This document shows, piece after piece, positions 23,100 to 34,456 of a stretch of DNA of 64,000 nt. This stretch comes from Membranipora membranacea (taxonomy: Eukaryota > Bryozoa > Gymnolaemata > Cheilostomatida > Membraniporidae), in NCBI GenBank assembly GCA_914767715.1, contig OU612074.1, forward strand, positions 3,549,501 to 3,613,500, written 5' to 3'. Both the position numbers and the translations under genes were made by a program. Within the stretch, counting starts at the first letter, position 1, and each line of letters opens with the position of its first letter. Below the pieces are notes generated by a model that was not told the origin of the DNA, did not search any database, and saw only the letters and a list, made by a program, of their open reading frames with translations.

Positions 23100-23880
23100 G
23101 GTTATGTAGGTATTGGCAACTCCTGTTTGATAAAGGTTATATAGACTTTCGTATTATGTATTTCGCATTGTCGACTAATTTCAGTGTGTTATTTATTTGT
23201 AGACAGCTGACATCACCTGCTCCTATACTAATACTAGTGACGACCGTCTCTTGGCAGGCTGCTAGTCTGAATCTGTGTGCAGTGCAACTCTCATGTATTC
23301 TTCTGTGGCTGAGTAATAACCGGTTGTAGGTATGGATATAAAATGGATAACAATGCTATGACATTCATTTAAGCTATAATTCTGATAATGCTTATATTCT
23401 TTTAACAGAAATGAAATCAAGAACCAACCATAGTCTCTACAGCACACCCAGCAACCGGAGCACTGTGCGATGTACTTCTCTCACCAAGGCAGCTGTTGCA
23501 AATTCCTTTTCCTGCTGCCTACTTCAAGTTTAGCCAACAGAACAACATATCAGCATGAAAAACTTCTCAATAGGAGAAAATTATTCATTTCTTGTTGACG
23601 TTGACCAGCCATTATGTTGTCAGAGACCAGAAGGAGACTACTCCACATTTGTTGAGCCATCATTCATGACTAAATATGTGTGCATATGGCTGGCTGGGCA
23701 ATTAAAAGATAATAAATTAAGGAGGATACTGTTCTTCATGATGTGCAGTGATGGGACTCAGGAATGTGATGATTACCTGGAGAGGCCATAAAAATCGTTT
23801 AGAAGACTTCTCCACAAATGATCCGTATATGTTCATTCTAAACTAACCTTGGCATAAGCATGAACACGGAGACTACTTTC
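23100..23880. other. Stretch without recognisable gene
   Basis: Several short open frames occur, such as 23555-23791, but none shows a recognisable domain or paired splice sites. Confidence 0.4.
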
Positions 23881-24977
23881 CTCGAGAAGTGAGTGCAACT
23901 GTGAGTGCGACTTCTATCATCAGCTAGATGTATGAGACGACTAGTAACTAAGTCACTCAAAGATTCACTACTGAATCCATTACTAACCAGTGCGGCTGGA
24001 AGGTTTACTCTGAGGGAGTCCTACTACCTACTGTTACAACATCTACATCTACTAGTACAACAACTTGTGCCTTTGGTAAGATTTATAAATCAATGTCATG
24101 CTTGCATGAATTATTACTATTTGCTCTCTGACCAACGTACCTGTGTCTCAGGTATTAATATTAACCAACAGGTCAATCTCATCCTTCACAGCTCCAAGTG
24201 CTGTTAAAGGCTAGGATGGTCAGCTCTGTTTTTGGTTAAATACTACAGTACCAGATGTGGCAATACACAATCTGCACCGTGGGCTGGTGGTAGTGACACA
24301 GTTTGATCCCCTGTCATTTAACACTTACCTTAGTAATAAATTAATGGTGTCATGCTAATGTGGAACCTCACAGTTCATCCACAATTCACCCGCAATTCAT
24401 CCTCAATTCACCCACAATTCACCTGGAATTCACCCGCAATACATCCGCAATTCACCCGTATTTCACCCCCAATTCACCCGCGATTCACCCGCAATCCATC
24501 CAAAATTTACTCGCAATTCACCCACAATTCACCCGCAATTCACCCGCAACCTATTAGTGCTCTGTGTGAAACAAGTGTGAAAACTGCCTGTTTCCTTCAA
24601 GGCAATGTTATCAATATCTGAAACTTTCTGTTTAATCTACTCAAGCACGATTAAATACATAAAATATAACAATGTGTTCTCAGTGTATGGGCAAGTTTCA
24701 CTGGAAAAGTATTTTATTTTAGCCAAATCTGTACAGAGACAATCTCAAACACTCTTGACATTACAGCTACTATGACGTTCTCCAGTCAATGTGCAGATGA
24801 TAGAAAGCGTGAAGCTTAGTTAAGTAAGTTTATTTTTTGTTGTGTGTTGGAAACACAATTCTTAAGCTACTTGATATCACACTGATTTACTGGCTTTTCT
24901 TCAATATTAAACCTCGGAATTCCGATTCAAGATGATTCAAAATATAACATGTTAACTGAGACCCTCGTCCCATATCA
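23880..24977. repeat. R repeat, copy D (with uninterrupted transposon site)
   Basis: Homologous to 16540-17079 joined to 19893-20410. The sequence ACAGTACCAGATGTGGCAATACACAA-like junction at 24246-24270 is the ancestral site into which the P-like element inserted in copy A. A second 11-bp minisatellite lies at 24371-24548. Confidence 0.65.
24371..24548. repeat. Degenerate 11-bp minisatellite, about 16 units
   Basis: The consensus unit is CAATTCACCCG, with many substitutions. It occupies the same place within R copy D as the array at 20490 does just upstream of R copy B, and its unit differs from that one at two positions. Confidence 0.85.
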
Positions 24978-24981
24978 TTAA

Positions 24982-25480
24982 AGTGTCTAGGAAAGCAAAA
25001 AACAACCACTGTTCATATCAAAGCTTTGCCATTGCAATACACAAAAAAAAGTAAATTTTTTCGCACAAGGACATTATTGAATGATGTAAACTAATTTAAA
25101 GTGCGGAAATCCAGGGTCTAGAAGGGTCAAGAGCATGTTATCTCCTCTGTCATGGATTCACATTTGAATGATGATCCACTTACAGTATAACAGTGAGCCT
25201 AGCTCGGGCTTACCTAGGACAGGTACAAGGCTGCTCTACTTACACTAGAAATTATCAAAAAACAGTATTGGACAACGGTAGCGTGGTCAAAGCTATTTTA
25301 GTGTTAACCCTTGTCAGGGGAGATAACATACTCTAGACCCTTGTAAACCTGGACTTTTTGCACTTTAAATTAGGTTACATCATTCAATAATGTCCTCGTG
25401 CAAAAAAAATTACTTTTTTTGTTCATTGCAATGGCAAAGCTTCGATATAAACAGTGGTTGTTTTTGCTTTCCTAAACACT
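24982..25480. mobile_element. Inverted-repeat element flanked by TTAA
   Basis: A 499-bp element with terminal inverted repeats of roughly 170 bases, starting AGTGTCTAGGAAAGC and ending GCTTTCCTAAACACT. It sits between TTAA at 24978-24981 and TTAA at 25481-25484. A TTAA target duplication is typical of piggyBac and Kolobok elements. No coding region is present, so it is non-autonomous. Confidence 0.8.
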
Positions 25481-25484
25481 TTAA

Positions 25485-25980
25485 CACGAAATTTCGTATA
25501 TCATTTTATTTTATTTGGAATTTGTTCATCCTGTGAGGAAGGTAGGACGCTCCTAAGATATCAACAATAGATTTCCAACAAAATTATCATGGCACATTCA
25601 AAGGGAGAAAATTTTAATAATCACTCATATGAACTATATCTTCTGATGAATCTGGCACACCAACCAGTCAAATTTGTAAAATCATTTTTGAAAACTAGAT
25701 AGCACAGTATCAATGTTTGACAGATTTTTCAATACGGGCAATATTATTCTATATTCTGTGTCTGGTGACATCTTAGCCTTCTCTCCTTGAAGAAGAAGAG
25801 TAGGTCAAGAAATGTAGTCAATGTAAAAGGTCTACCCGACTGTATGAAAATCAAAATAGGGTTAATGGTATTCACATATCTCCTGCTTTTTTGGGAAAAA
25901 GAGGAACAGTGATTTTTTGTTGAAATAGAATGCGTCAATGCATAATTATTTATAATTGACTGGGTTTTGAACTGAGTGCA
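25485..25980. repeat. R repeat, copy D, tail part
   Basis: A diverged match to the ACTGAAAAAGG...GGCAAC region of other copies lies near 25535-25620 (CCTAAGATATCAACAATAG, ATTATCATGGCACA). The rest has no recognisable feature. Confidence 0.4.
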
Positions 25981-26077
25981 ATTTTGACATTTCTACCACT
26001 CATACTTATCGATACCGATCGCTTCTCGGCTTATTTGCCATCATAGTGTCACTGCCTATGGATGATTGTGCATGGTT

Positions 26078-26219
26078 CAGTTTCTGGCAGTTTGCTGCAC
26101 ACTCACGATTAGGAGGTCCCCAGGGCCTCACTTCTAGGATACATACTAGTTTACTAGGATGTGTCACACTCTCAGTATGAGAACTTCGGGCAACTTGCGT
26201 CCCTCGTTAGGGTCAGCCC
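26078..26219 (-). repeat. Inverted copy of the 178-bp dispersed repeat
   Basis: Read on the minus strand it matches 22063-22398, including the ACTGAGAGTGTGACACAT-like and CCTCCTAATCGTGAGTGTGC blocks. Confidence 0.75.
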
Positions 26220-26240
26220 ACCAATCAATCAATACGGCAG

Positions 26241-26353
26241 ATCACCCAAGAAGAGGCCTCACTATTGCTCTTCGGTTTGGCCGGCGATTGCCCCAATGGG
26301 TAACTCAGGTGCATAATTTTTGGTAGTGGGGGACTGCTTTCGCGCCATCCCTC
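26241..26353 (+). ncRNA. U1 snRNA 3' fragment (probable pseudogene)
   Basis: From about 26250 the sequence follows spliceosomal U1 RNA. It has the stem-loop II/III region (GAGGCCTCACTATTGCTC, then TTTGGCCGGCGATTGCCCC), a canonical Sm site (ATAATTTTTGGTAG, 26312), and the 3' stem-loop (GTGGGGGACTGC...GCGCCATCCC). The 5' end, which should carry ACTTACCTG and stem-loop I, is replaced by unrelated sequence. About 110 of the usual roughly 164 bases remain. It is therefore a 5'-truncated copy embedded in repeat DNA, not a working U1 gene. Confidence 0.75.
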
Positions 26354-26620
26354 AGCACAACTTTACAGTAAAAATCAGTACTCCTCTTTTTATAGATAAT
26401 GTTTTCATAGATATTTCCGAAATTATTCCTTCCCTTAGTAACTATGTATGATTGTCTTGCTCACATGGGTAAAATGATCATTATGATTTGTCAAGACTCA
26501 CTGTAAAAAACTTAAAATGATGTGGTGACCCTGCATTTTCCATTACCTATAGAATATAGCTCTGACCCATTGTTCATTATATACAAACATATTATAAAAT
26601 ATTATAAACATTCATTCATT
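26354..26620. other. Stretch without recognisable feature
   Basis: AT-rich sequence with no coding or repeat signal that I recognise. Confidence 0.4.
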
Positions 26621-26758
26621 CACCTCCTAATCATGAGTGTGCAGCAAGCTGCCAGAAACTGAAACAGGCACTAATCAGCCATTAGCCATGGCACTTTGAT
26701 CTTAGCCATTAGGCCGAGTGTAGTATTTGACTACACAGTGCATGTATATCCATTTGGT

Positions 26759-26796
26759 ATTTAGATACCTAGATACCTAGATACCTAGATACCTAG
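26759..26796. repeat. 8-bp tandem repeat
   Basis: About four and a half copies of TAGATACC in a row. Confidence 0.85.
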
Positions 26797-26799
26797 CAA

Positions 26800-28045
26800 G
26801 AAACTTGTCTCCGTTCCGTTTATTACCGAAGCCCCAACATTTAAGTTTCATGTTTAGGACCAAACCAAATAGTTATTTGTGCGAAACAAGTGTGAAAACA
26901 CGACAAACTGCCTGTTTCCAGCAATGCTATGTTTTCAATATCTGGGATTGTTTGATCATTTTACTCAAGCACAATTTAGGAGCTTAAAACCGATGTTTTC
27001 TCTATGTATCAACAAGTTTTCCTTGTTTTTTGGTCTGTGAATTATTTTAATTAAGTGAATTATGTACAGAGACATTCGCAAAAACTTTTGTCATCACAGC
27101 TAACTATGGCATCCTGCAATCACCGCGCTTACAATGGAAAGAGTGAACGTAATAAGAAAGAAGTTTGCTGATTGTGTGATGATTGAGAAGACACAATTGT
27201 TCACCAAATGGAAATCACAGTGCTTTACCGGTTTCTCTCCAATAATAATATACCACTGAAATATTCCAATCAGTGATTCAAACCGATGACTGATTTCTAA
27301 GCCTCTCGGCCCACATCATAAAACCAAAATATCATCTATCATTTTATACTGCTTAAAGTAGCAGACAACCATAAAAGTTATATTTTGATATTTGATGCGT
27401 AATGATTTACTCTTTCTAAACTTGCATGTTATAAACAAATATTAAATTAGAAAACTTTAATTATTTGAATAGCAAACTCTCTTCCACCATTTTGTTTCAG
27501 TATCAGGCATACCCAATATGATTGGCCAAGTGTTAATACTCTTAAAATAAATGTATTGCTGGAAAATGTTGATGTAGAAAATTATTTGTTTCTGGAATTA
27601 AAGCAGCTATCTTTCGTTCGTTTTAATCTAATACATAAACAGGCATGTCAATTGAAAAATCATCTACAAAAACAATGTTTTTGCCTTCAATAAAAAGAAA
27701 TTACGCTTTTCTATGAGATTTTTAAACAAAACATAGCTTCCCAATTTAATTCAGTTTTTTGGAAGCCATAGGGGTTTAGGGGCTGCTGACTGCCCTGCGG
27801 TGCAGAACCGGAGCTTATACCTAGGATTTTCATTGTTGAGTATGCTGCCTATCTGTGAAAGTAAATTGCAAGTGGATTCATAACAAGTGGTGCCAGGGTT
27901 GTATGCCACTTTAAGAAGTTTTTCATCCACTGAAAAAGGTGGGCAACTCCTAATCTAACAGCAAAAACTGAGGGACCTTATCATGGTACAGATGTCTCAC
28001 AAAAGTATTATGGCACCTCTTAAAGAAAGCTACAATGATCAGAGA
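26800..28045. repeat. R repeat, copy E
   Basis: It contains GCGAAACAAGTGTGAAAACA, TGTACAGAGACATTCGC, GGTTTCTCTCCAATAATAAT and, at 27900-28045, ACTGAAAAAGGTGGGCAACTC and the GGTACAGATGTCTCACAAAA segment. The middle part (27400-27880) is not clearly matched elsewhere. Confidence 0.6.
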
Positions 28046-28949
28046 AGATATTTTGTTATCATCTGAACTAGACAAGAACCAAATCCTTTATGTAGATCCC
28101 TACATAATGTATCGATCATACATTGTCAGCAAAATTATTCATCTGTGGAGATTTTAACGACCTGGATACTGAGTCAATAACAAACATTATCCCAGTTCAA
28201 CAGATAGTGAAATTCCCTACTCGATATGACAGTTGTTTAGATCTCATATTCACAGATATTGCTGAGTACGTTGAATCGGGTTGTGTGTCTTTGCGGCCAA
28301 TTTTGACTAACGATCACTGTGCCATTTCTGTGCCTTCGGTAATAGTAAGAGAGCTCCGAATTACTATACCATAAGAAAACTCGTGCCTCGAAAGTAGCTG
28401 TAACAAGAGAGTTGTCCTCCCTCTCATGGTCAAATCTATTCAATGCAAACACAGCTGATGAGAAGGTTGATATCCTTCACAACACTATCAAAAGTATACT
28501 AGAGAAACATTGTCCAGTTAGGAGCGTGCGCGTTCCTTCTGGGAAACCGGTATTAACCAACTACTAATCCGCAAACTTCAGCGTGCTAAACAGAGAGCTC
28601 ATAAGAAAAACAACCAAACCTGGAAATTCTTGGCCAAGATGCTGTCATCACAACTTAAACAACAACTGGCTAAGCAGACTTCGGATAATGTGAATGAGAC
28701 TGTTCAAGGTAGCAAAAGCTGGTGGAAAAACCTCAAACAGTTCACTGGAGACTGGCACGATGCACGTCCTGCACCGTTCATATCGATGAATGGTGAATGG
28801 CTGTCCCACTCTCAGTTTGTAGAACGGTTAAACACCTATCACCTCGATGGACATCAAAGCTATGTGCCATATACCCTTCTTTACCTGATGATTGTGTTTC
28901 TGTCTCTGTCAATGAAATAGAAGCCTTCAAATATTTTAGAGGTATAAAC

Positions 28950-30330
28950 CATAGAGTTATTATATACTCTAGAGTGGACAATGTGTACAAAAATAGCATC
29001 AGTTTTTGTCCTACTTAATTATTGCGAAATCCATGACACAGCGCAATCTGCTAGTGCCTGTATCATATAGCTTATCATTGAGAATAATACGTATTGGGTA
29101 TGGAAATTTAGATTTTTAGAGCGCTTAGAGCCATTTTTTCGGAAATTTTTTCATGTGACACTATGTGGATCACTTGCAGGTATTCTCACTATCAATTCTA
29201 TGACGCAACGAAATCTGGTTGAGCGTGGATAGTGCATGAATCATTGACTTTATCATTGAAAATATTAGAATTTGACATACAACTAGTTTATGGAGCACCT
29301 ATAGCCATTTTTTTCAGAGAATCTCACATGTAACACCATTTACATCATCTGCAGGTATTTTCTCTTCCAGTCAGTATAAAAGTTTTCTTATTCTCCCATT
29401 AAAATAAGCCAAATATAAACCGCAAACACATGAGCTTGAATTGCAATGACAGGGCTAGCTGTTTTCTGCCACTTGCCAGGCATTTAACTTTGTCTCTCTG
29501 ACTAAAATGTTACACCCTCAATGAGTTCATTTTATCTGTCCGCTATTATGACTTCCAATTATACAAGGTGTACAAGTAACCCGTGGTTAAATAATTTTCA
29601 GCTTTAAGATCTCGGGTGTTGGTTTGGCTATGTCATTTAAAGCTCCGAATTCCCTCTTCGGGGTGGCCACTCTTTTTTTTTTGCCAATACTTTTCAAGCC
29701 AACACAGCAGTTTAAATCAATAAATACATAAGCTCTTCTGCTGAGTCGCTGAGTATCAAGAAAACGTCGAATGGATAACTCAAGATACATGCTTGTCCAG
29801 ATTGACTCGTGGCAGAAAATAGCTAGCCCTGTCAATGCGATTTAAGCTCATGTGTTTGCGGTTTATATTTGGCTTATTTTAATGGGAGAATAAGAAAATT
29901 TTTATACTGACTGGAAGAGAAAATACCTGCAGGTGATGTAAATGGTGTTACGTGTGATATTCTCTGAAAAATGGCTATAAGTGCTCCATAAACTAAATTT
30001 GTATGTCAAATTCTAATATTTTCAATGATAAAGTCAATGATTCATGCACCATCCACGCACAACCAGATTTTGTCGTGTCATAGAATTGAAAGTGAGAATG
30101 CCTGCGAGTGATCCACATAGTGTCACATAAAAAATTTCCCGAAAAAATGGCTCTGAGTGCTCTAAAAATCTAAATTTCCATACCCAAAATGTACATTCTC
30201 AATGATAAGTTATATGATACAGGCACTAGCCATACACAACCAGATTGCGTTGTGTCATGGACTTCGCATTAAATAAGTAGGATGTTTTTAGCACTGCATT
30301 GTCCACTCTAGAGTATATAATAACTCTATG
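28950..30330. mobile_element. Non-autonomous P-like DNA transposon inside the LINE
   Basis: A 1381-bp element with terminal inverted repeats of roughly 500 bases each, starting CATAGAGTTATTATATACTC and ending in its inverse. It is flanked by 8-bp target duplications GTATAAAC at 28942-28949 and 30331-30338. Removing it with one duplication rejoins the LINE in frame. The outer bases resemble the ends of the element at 17080 (CATA start, ATACTCTAGA, TGGA), so both probably belong to one family. The central 280 bases hold no recognisable gene. Confidence 0.85.
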
Positions 30331-31108
30331 GTATAAACACTCACAAGTCTACTAATAGAGAGGATTATCCTAGCTGGGTCAACAAAAACAACGCACATCT
30401 GTTGTCACTTTCAATAACTAATATAATCAACAAAGTTCTTGAAAGCGGTCATTTCCCCACGCTCTGGAAAAGAGCAGAAGTTACTCCATTGAATAAAGTG
30501 AAGACACCTTCTACCTTCAAGGAGCTCAGACCTATCTCGTTGCTCTTCCATGTAGGAAAAGTTACGGAGAAAATCATATCTGAGCTGATCAATGCGGAAC
30601 TCCCCAGTTTTGATGATCAGTATGCATATACCAAAGTAATGATCACCACTGAAGCTCTAGTGAAATTTACAACGGAAATTGCGTCTAGTTTGATGATAAA
30701 CAGAACGTTGCTGTTCAGGCTTTGATGCTGGATTTCAGCAAAGCTTTTGATAAAATGCTTCCACACATCGCTATTCAAAAACTGCTAGCCTTAAATACCG
30801 GTCCTAGTCTCGTCAGACTGATGATGAGTTTCTTCAATGATAGATGGCAGAGAGTGAAGTACGCAGATGTATATTCATCATATGAGTGTTGCAAAATCGG
30901 AGTTCCACATTGTGCATGATATACTGCCCGAGATACCTTGTATCAAACACGCAGATGACACTACAGTTTATAATGTGGTAGAAAGCTCGGAAGTGTGCAT
31001 AGAAAGCTCGACATCTCATAAATCATCTCTCGTATTTCATGACGGTCCTCTACAGTCTGCAGCTGATTATGCGGCAAGCTGGTGTGAAGAAAATTCAATG
31101 CTGTTAAT

Positions 31109-32016
31109 CAAGGAGTTTGAAAAAGGAGTGGAAACAGCCTCTCATTTCAAATTGTTGTTTGTCTCCACTGATAATTGTCCTCTCTTTATCAGCAAAGGTT
31201 TCCATGACCACAGCCAATCAGAGCAGAGACTGCAGAGAGTGACTGCCTGCCAAAAAGAAGTACAACTTGAGTTGCTGTAATAATTTTGATGAACTGTCCA
31301 ATCAGCAAGAGCATAGTTGTGGAATCTCATTTATCAAGATGGGCTCTACCAAAAATTTCCTAAAGTGTTTGAACCTCTTGAAAAAAAACTAAACTAAGTA
31401 GCAGAGAAATATAGATAGCACTCAGGTATAGTCCATGCTTCAAACTATAGTCTAGTTTTACCTGGGACTCCAAAGCCCTCTGCTACTCATATGAGAAGGG
31501 AAAGTTCAACTGCAGACATGGCCATAAATTTGCCTCATAATATGGTAATCAATGGCGGTTTTCATCAGTCAAACGTGGTATGTTATGCCTCCCTTTGTCA
31601 CTTAGGTGTTAGAAAGGGCTTATTTAAGTACTTTCACTACTTTTATCTGGTCTAAGTTCCTCACATGGTTTTTAAATGGTGAATGAATTATTTATTTTCA
31701 GTCTCTCTATCCCCCATCAAACATTTGCATTGGAATTATAATTCAATACCCTGCCAAAGTGGTTACTATATTACTAGCTATGTCTCATCTACACTTGTGG
31801 TGATTTAAATCATGATATATTGTCTCTGGGTGTCTGAATATACCATTGAGTAAACATGTCAAATATTTTAATAATTTTCAACTGGAGACAGAAATATAAA
31901 AAGACTGAGGACTTAAATGAATTTTAATGGAGGGACCATATTAGTACAACCCTTGGAAACAGCCTTGTTAAGTCACAGGCTACATTTCGTTTCCACTCCC
32001 TCTCTGTAACTCCCTG
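31109..32016. mobile_element. hAT-like DNA transposon inside the LINE
   Basis: A 908-bp element with termini CAAGGAGTT and, inverted, CAGGGAGTT, each followed after six bases by AGGAGTGGAAAC or GGGAGTGGAAAC. The flanking duplication is TGTTAAT at 31102-31108 and 32017-32023. A CAGGG-type terminus with a duplication close to 8 bp points to hAT. Excision with one duplication restores the LINE frame exactly. No transposase is recognisable. Confidence 0.75.
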
Positions 32017-32720
32017 TGTTAATTGTCACTAAGTCACAATCACTGACTATAACCCTTCAAAAGAACATCATCTGTGATCCTATCAAGATAAATGACATGC
32101 CCATCTCACAAAATTCATCAGTCAAACTTTTAGGAGTTTGCTTTGACAATCATATGAGATTCAGTGCTCACGTTGATTCTGTAATAAGTAAGTTAAGGCC
32201 AGCTGTGCATGCCATTATTCGGCTCAGGAAAGTTGGGATCTCCATGTCTAGTCTGGTCACATTTTATAGATCAAGAGTTCTGTCAGTGATCTCGTACGCA
32301 GCACCAAGTTGGTTCCCATACTTATCGAAAGGGGACAAGGAGATTCTTGAAAGACTACAGAAGTTATGTCTCAGGGTTATTTTGCCATGGTTAGAACATT
32401 ATGATGAGCGTCTTGCGGCATTAAATTTAACAGAACTAAGTGTTTATCTGGACATATGCTGCCTAAAGTATGTCAATAATGTGAGAAAGAATCCCAGCCA
32501 TCCACATCGCCATAATCTACATCACCTAGCAACAAATGACAGGCACCATCATAAAACCACGACCCTCCCTAAATCCATTACTGCTCTTTGCAGAAAAAGC
32601 CTTTTTTATAAATACTCATAAATACGTCAATGCCTTCTTATTGCTTCTTTTATTTTTTTGTTTTCACATGGTCTTATTTGCTTCATGCATTGATCGGTGG
32701 TTAATAAAGTTCATAATATA

Positions 32721-34456
32721 ATATGCATACCAGACTAAGATAAACTCTCCATTTCATAGAATGACCAGGTAGCTTATTTAGATATTCAGTTATGGAGAAT
32801 GTCATAAACTGCAACTCTCGCATGCATGTTTTCGTGCAAAGCTTCGATGAGGTTGGTAAACTTCTTTGAGAAGCTATATCTATTTAGTAGCTTTCATTAG
32901 GGCAGTCCTATTCACAGCGCCAAATGCTTAAGTTTACTCTGCGAACACCATTAACATTGGCTTGTTTTGCTCGATGCACTTCTCTTTCAGCTTTTTACCC
33001 TAGCATTTTTTAGAAATGGTGCCCATTTTCGACCTGAAAAGGTATTTTTTAAATAGTCTTAATTAATCAAATTTTTTATGGGCTTCGCACAATATTACGA
33101 AAATCTTTGATACTCCATGTAAAATGAAGAAAACATAATCAAAATCGGAGTACCGGTTGCGGAGAAATTCACATGTGAAGTCAAATTTTGCAAAAGTGCA
33201 CAAGATCACTGTGTACGATTCCTAACCAACTGGATACCACAATACCTTATAGGTTTCTCTTCAATGATATAACAATGAATTCAGATTAAGGATGAATCAA
33301 AATATGGCATTTGGTCATTTTAAACCTTGAATTGAAAATATTTAAAAAAGTTGAATTTAGCAAAGCAGCAACCCAAAAAATTTCAAACAATAAATTGTCC
33401 ATCTATTATATTTTGAATGTGTGTACCCCAGCCTCAAAGCCGTGTAGCGCCTATCCTTGTTGGAAAGTTCAGTTTGTCTTTGAGATGTGTGGCTTTGTTG
33501 ATGATTGTGATCAACGGTTTTACTATTTTACTATAAGTCCCAGTATCGATCAAACCTGGCTGTTATGTTATTTGATGTAAGTTTATTGAGCGGTACATTG
33601 CAATTTGCATTGTTTATTGAGATCTATTATTTGTATTGTTGTATTTGTAATGGTTATTTTGTTACGCTGATATATTACCGCATTTTCTTGCATAATTATA
33701 GAATTGAAATGGAATAATTATTGCTAATGTTTATATCATTTATAGCGTGCTGGCTTTCAACTTCACTCTACTTTGATCTGTGGCTCTATGCTATGAATGT
33801 TTTCTCTACTCGGATAATTAGCAATCAGGATACGGTATTAATTGTAAGCTAGTTCATGAGGAAGATTTTCAATAATGTATCATGATGTTATTTTGCTGGA
33901 TTTTTTTCTTTGTCTATTTGTGTCGATTATTTTTGCATTGCAGTTTGTTCCACATTTCATCATTGTCACGATTATTGACTCATTCACTCTCAATGCTATG
34001 CTTTTAATTGCAGAGTACTACTTCAATACCATATCAGCTGCTACAATCCATCTTTTGTTGGTTCGAGTACAGTATGTACAGACAAAAATGCCTATTTTGT
34101 TATGCAAAAACCTTTATGCTGCTCAATTATACATTTTAAATTGAAGTTGTGCATCTCCAACAAGAAATAAGATAACTGAAGGAAATAAATGCCAATATTT
34201 GGAAACTGTTGTTTCCATAAGGATACATAGAAGCATTTGCATAACTTGCACTAACTTACAGGTTGTCATTTTCAGACAGCAGACCGCAAGATCTTTGTAG
34301 GTTGCAGAGCTCTTGCTGACAATTTGAACTTTTTTTCTGAAAAGTTGGGTGTGTTAAGATAAGATAGGTATCATCAGCCAGCATAGAAAATGGTTGGCGT
34401 CAAATTGCTGATGAAAAACAAGACATTAGCTTCATCTGATTGGTTTTTAAGCTCAC
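32721..34456. other. Mostly unrecognised, with a partial R repeat
   Basis: A short piece of R repeat (copy F) is visible at about 33205-33310: CGATTCCTAACCAACTGGA, AGGTTTCTCTTCAATGATAT and GGATGAATCAAAATATGGCA. The remainder is AT-rich without a supported gene. No second CTLD exon for the pseudogene upstream is visible here. Confidence 0.45.

Larger units (their letters stand above)
28090..32720 (+). mobile_element. CR1/jockey-like LINE interrupted by two DNA transposons
   Basis: Endonuclease C-terminal motifs (CGDFND at about 28144, NDHCAI at about 28309) are followed by a linker. After the first insert comes reverse transcriptase: WKRAEVTPLNK and LRPISLL (30460-30545), LDFSKAFDKM (about 30727), a degraded GVPHC in place of GVPQG (about 30900), HADD in place of YADD (30948), and after the second insert LLGVCFDNHMRF (about 32130) and LERLQKLCLRVI (about 32350). 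The 3' end lies near 32700. The 5' end, including the endonuclease N-terminus, is missing. Frameshifts and stops outside the inserts show the copy was already decaying or decayed afterwards. Clade assignment is tentative. Confidence 0.8.

Noticed and set aside
20490-24548. Possible CRISPR-like array
   Set aside because: The repeats are contiguous without unique spacers, and the host is clearly an animal.
24352-24621. Two overlapping His/Pro/Ser repeat frames
   Set aside because: They are products of the degenerate 11-bp array, as above.
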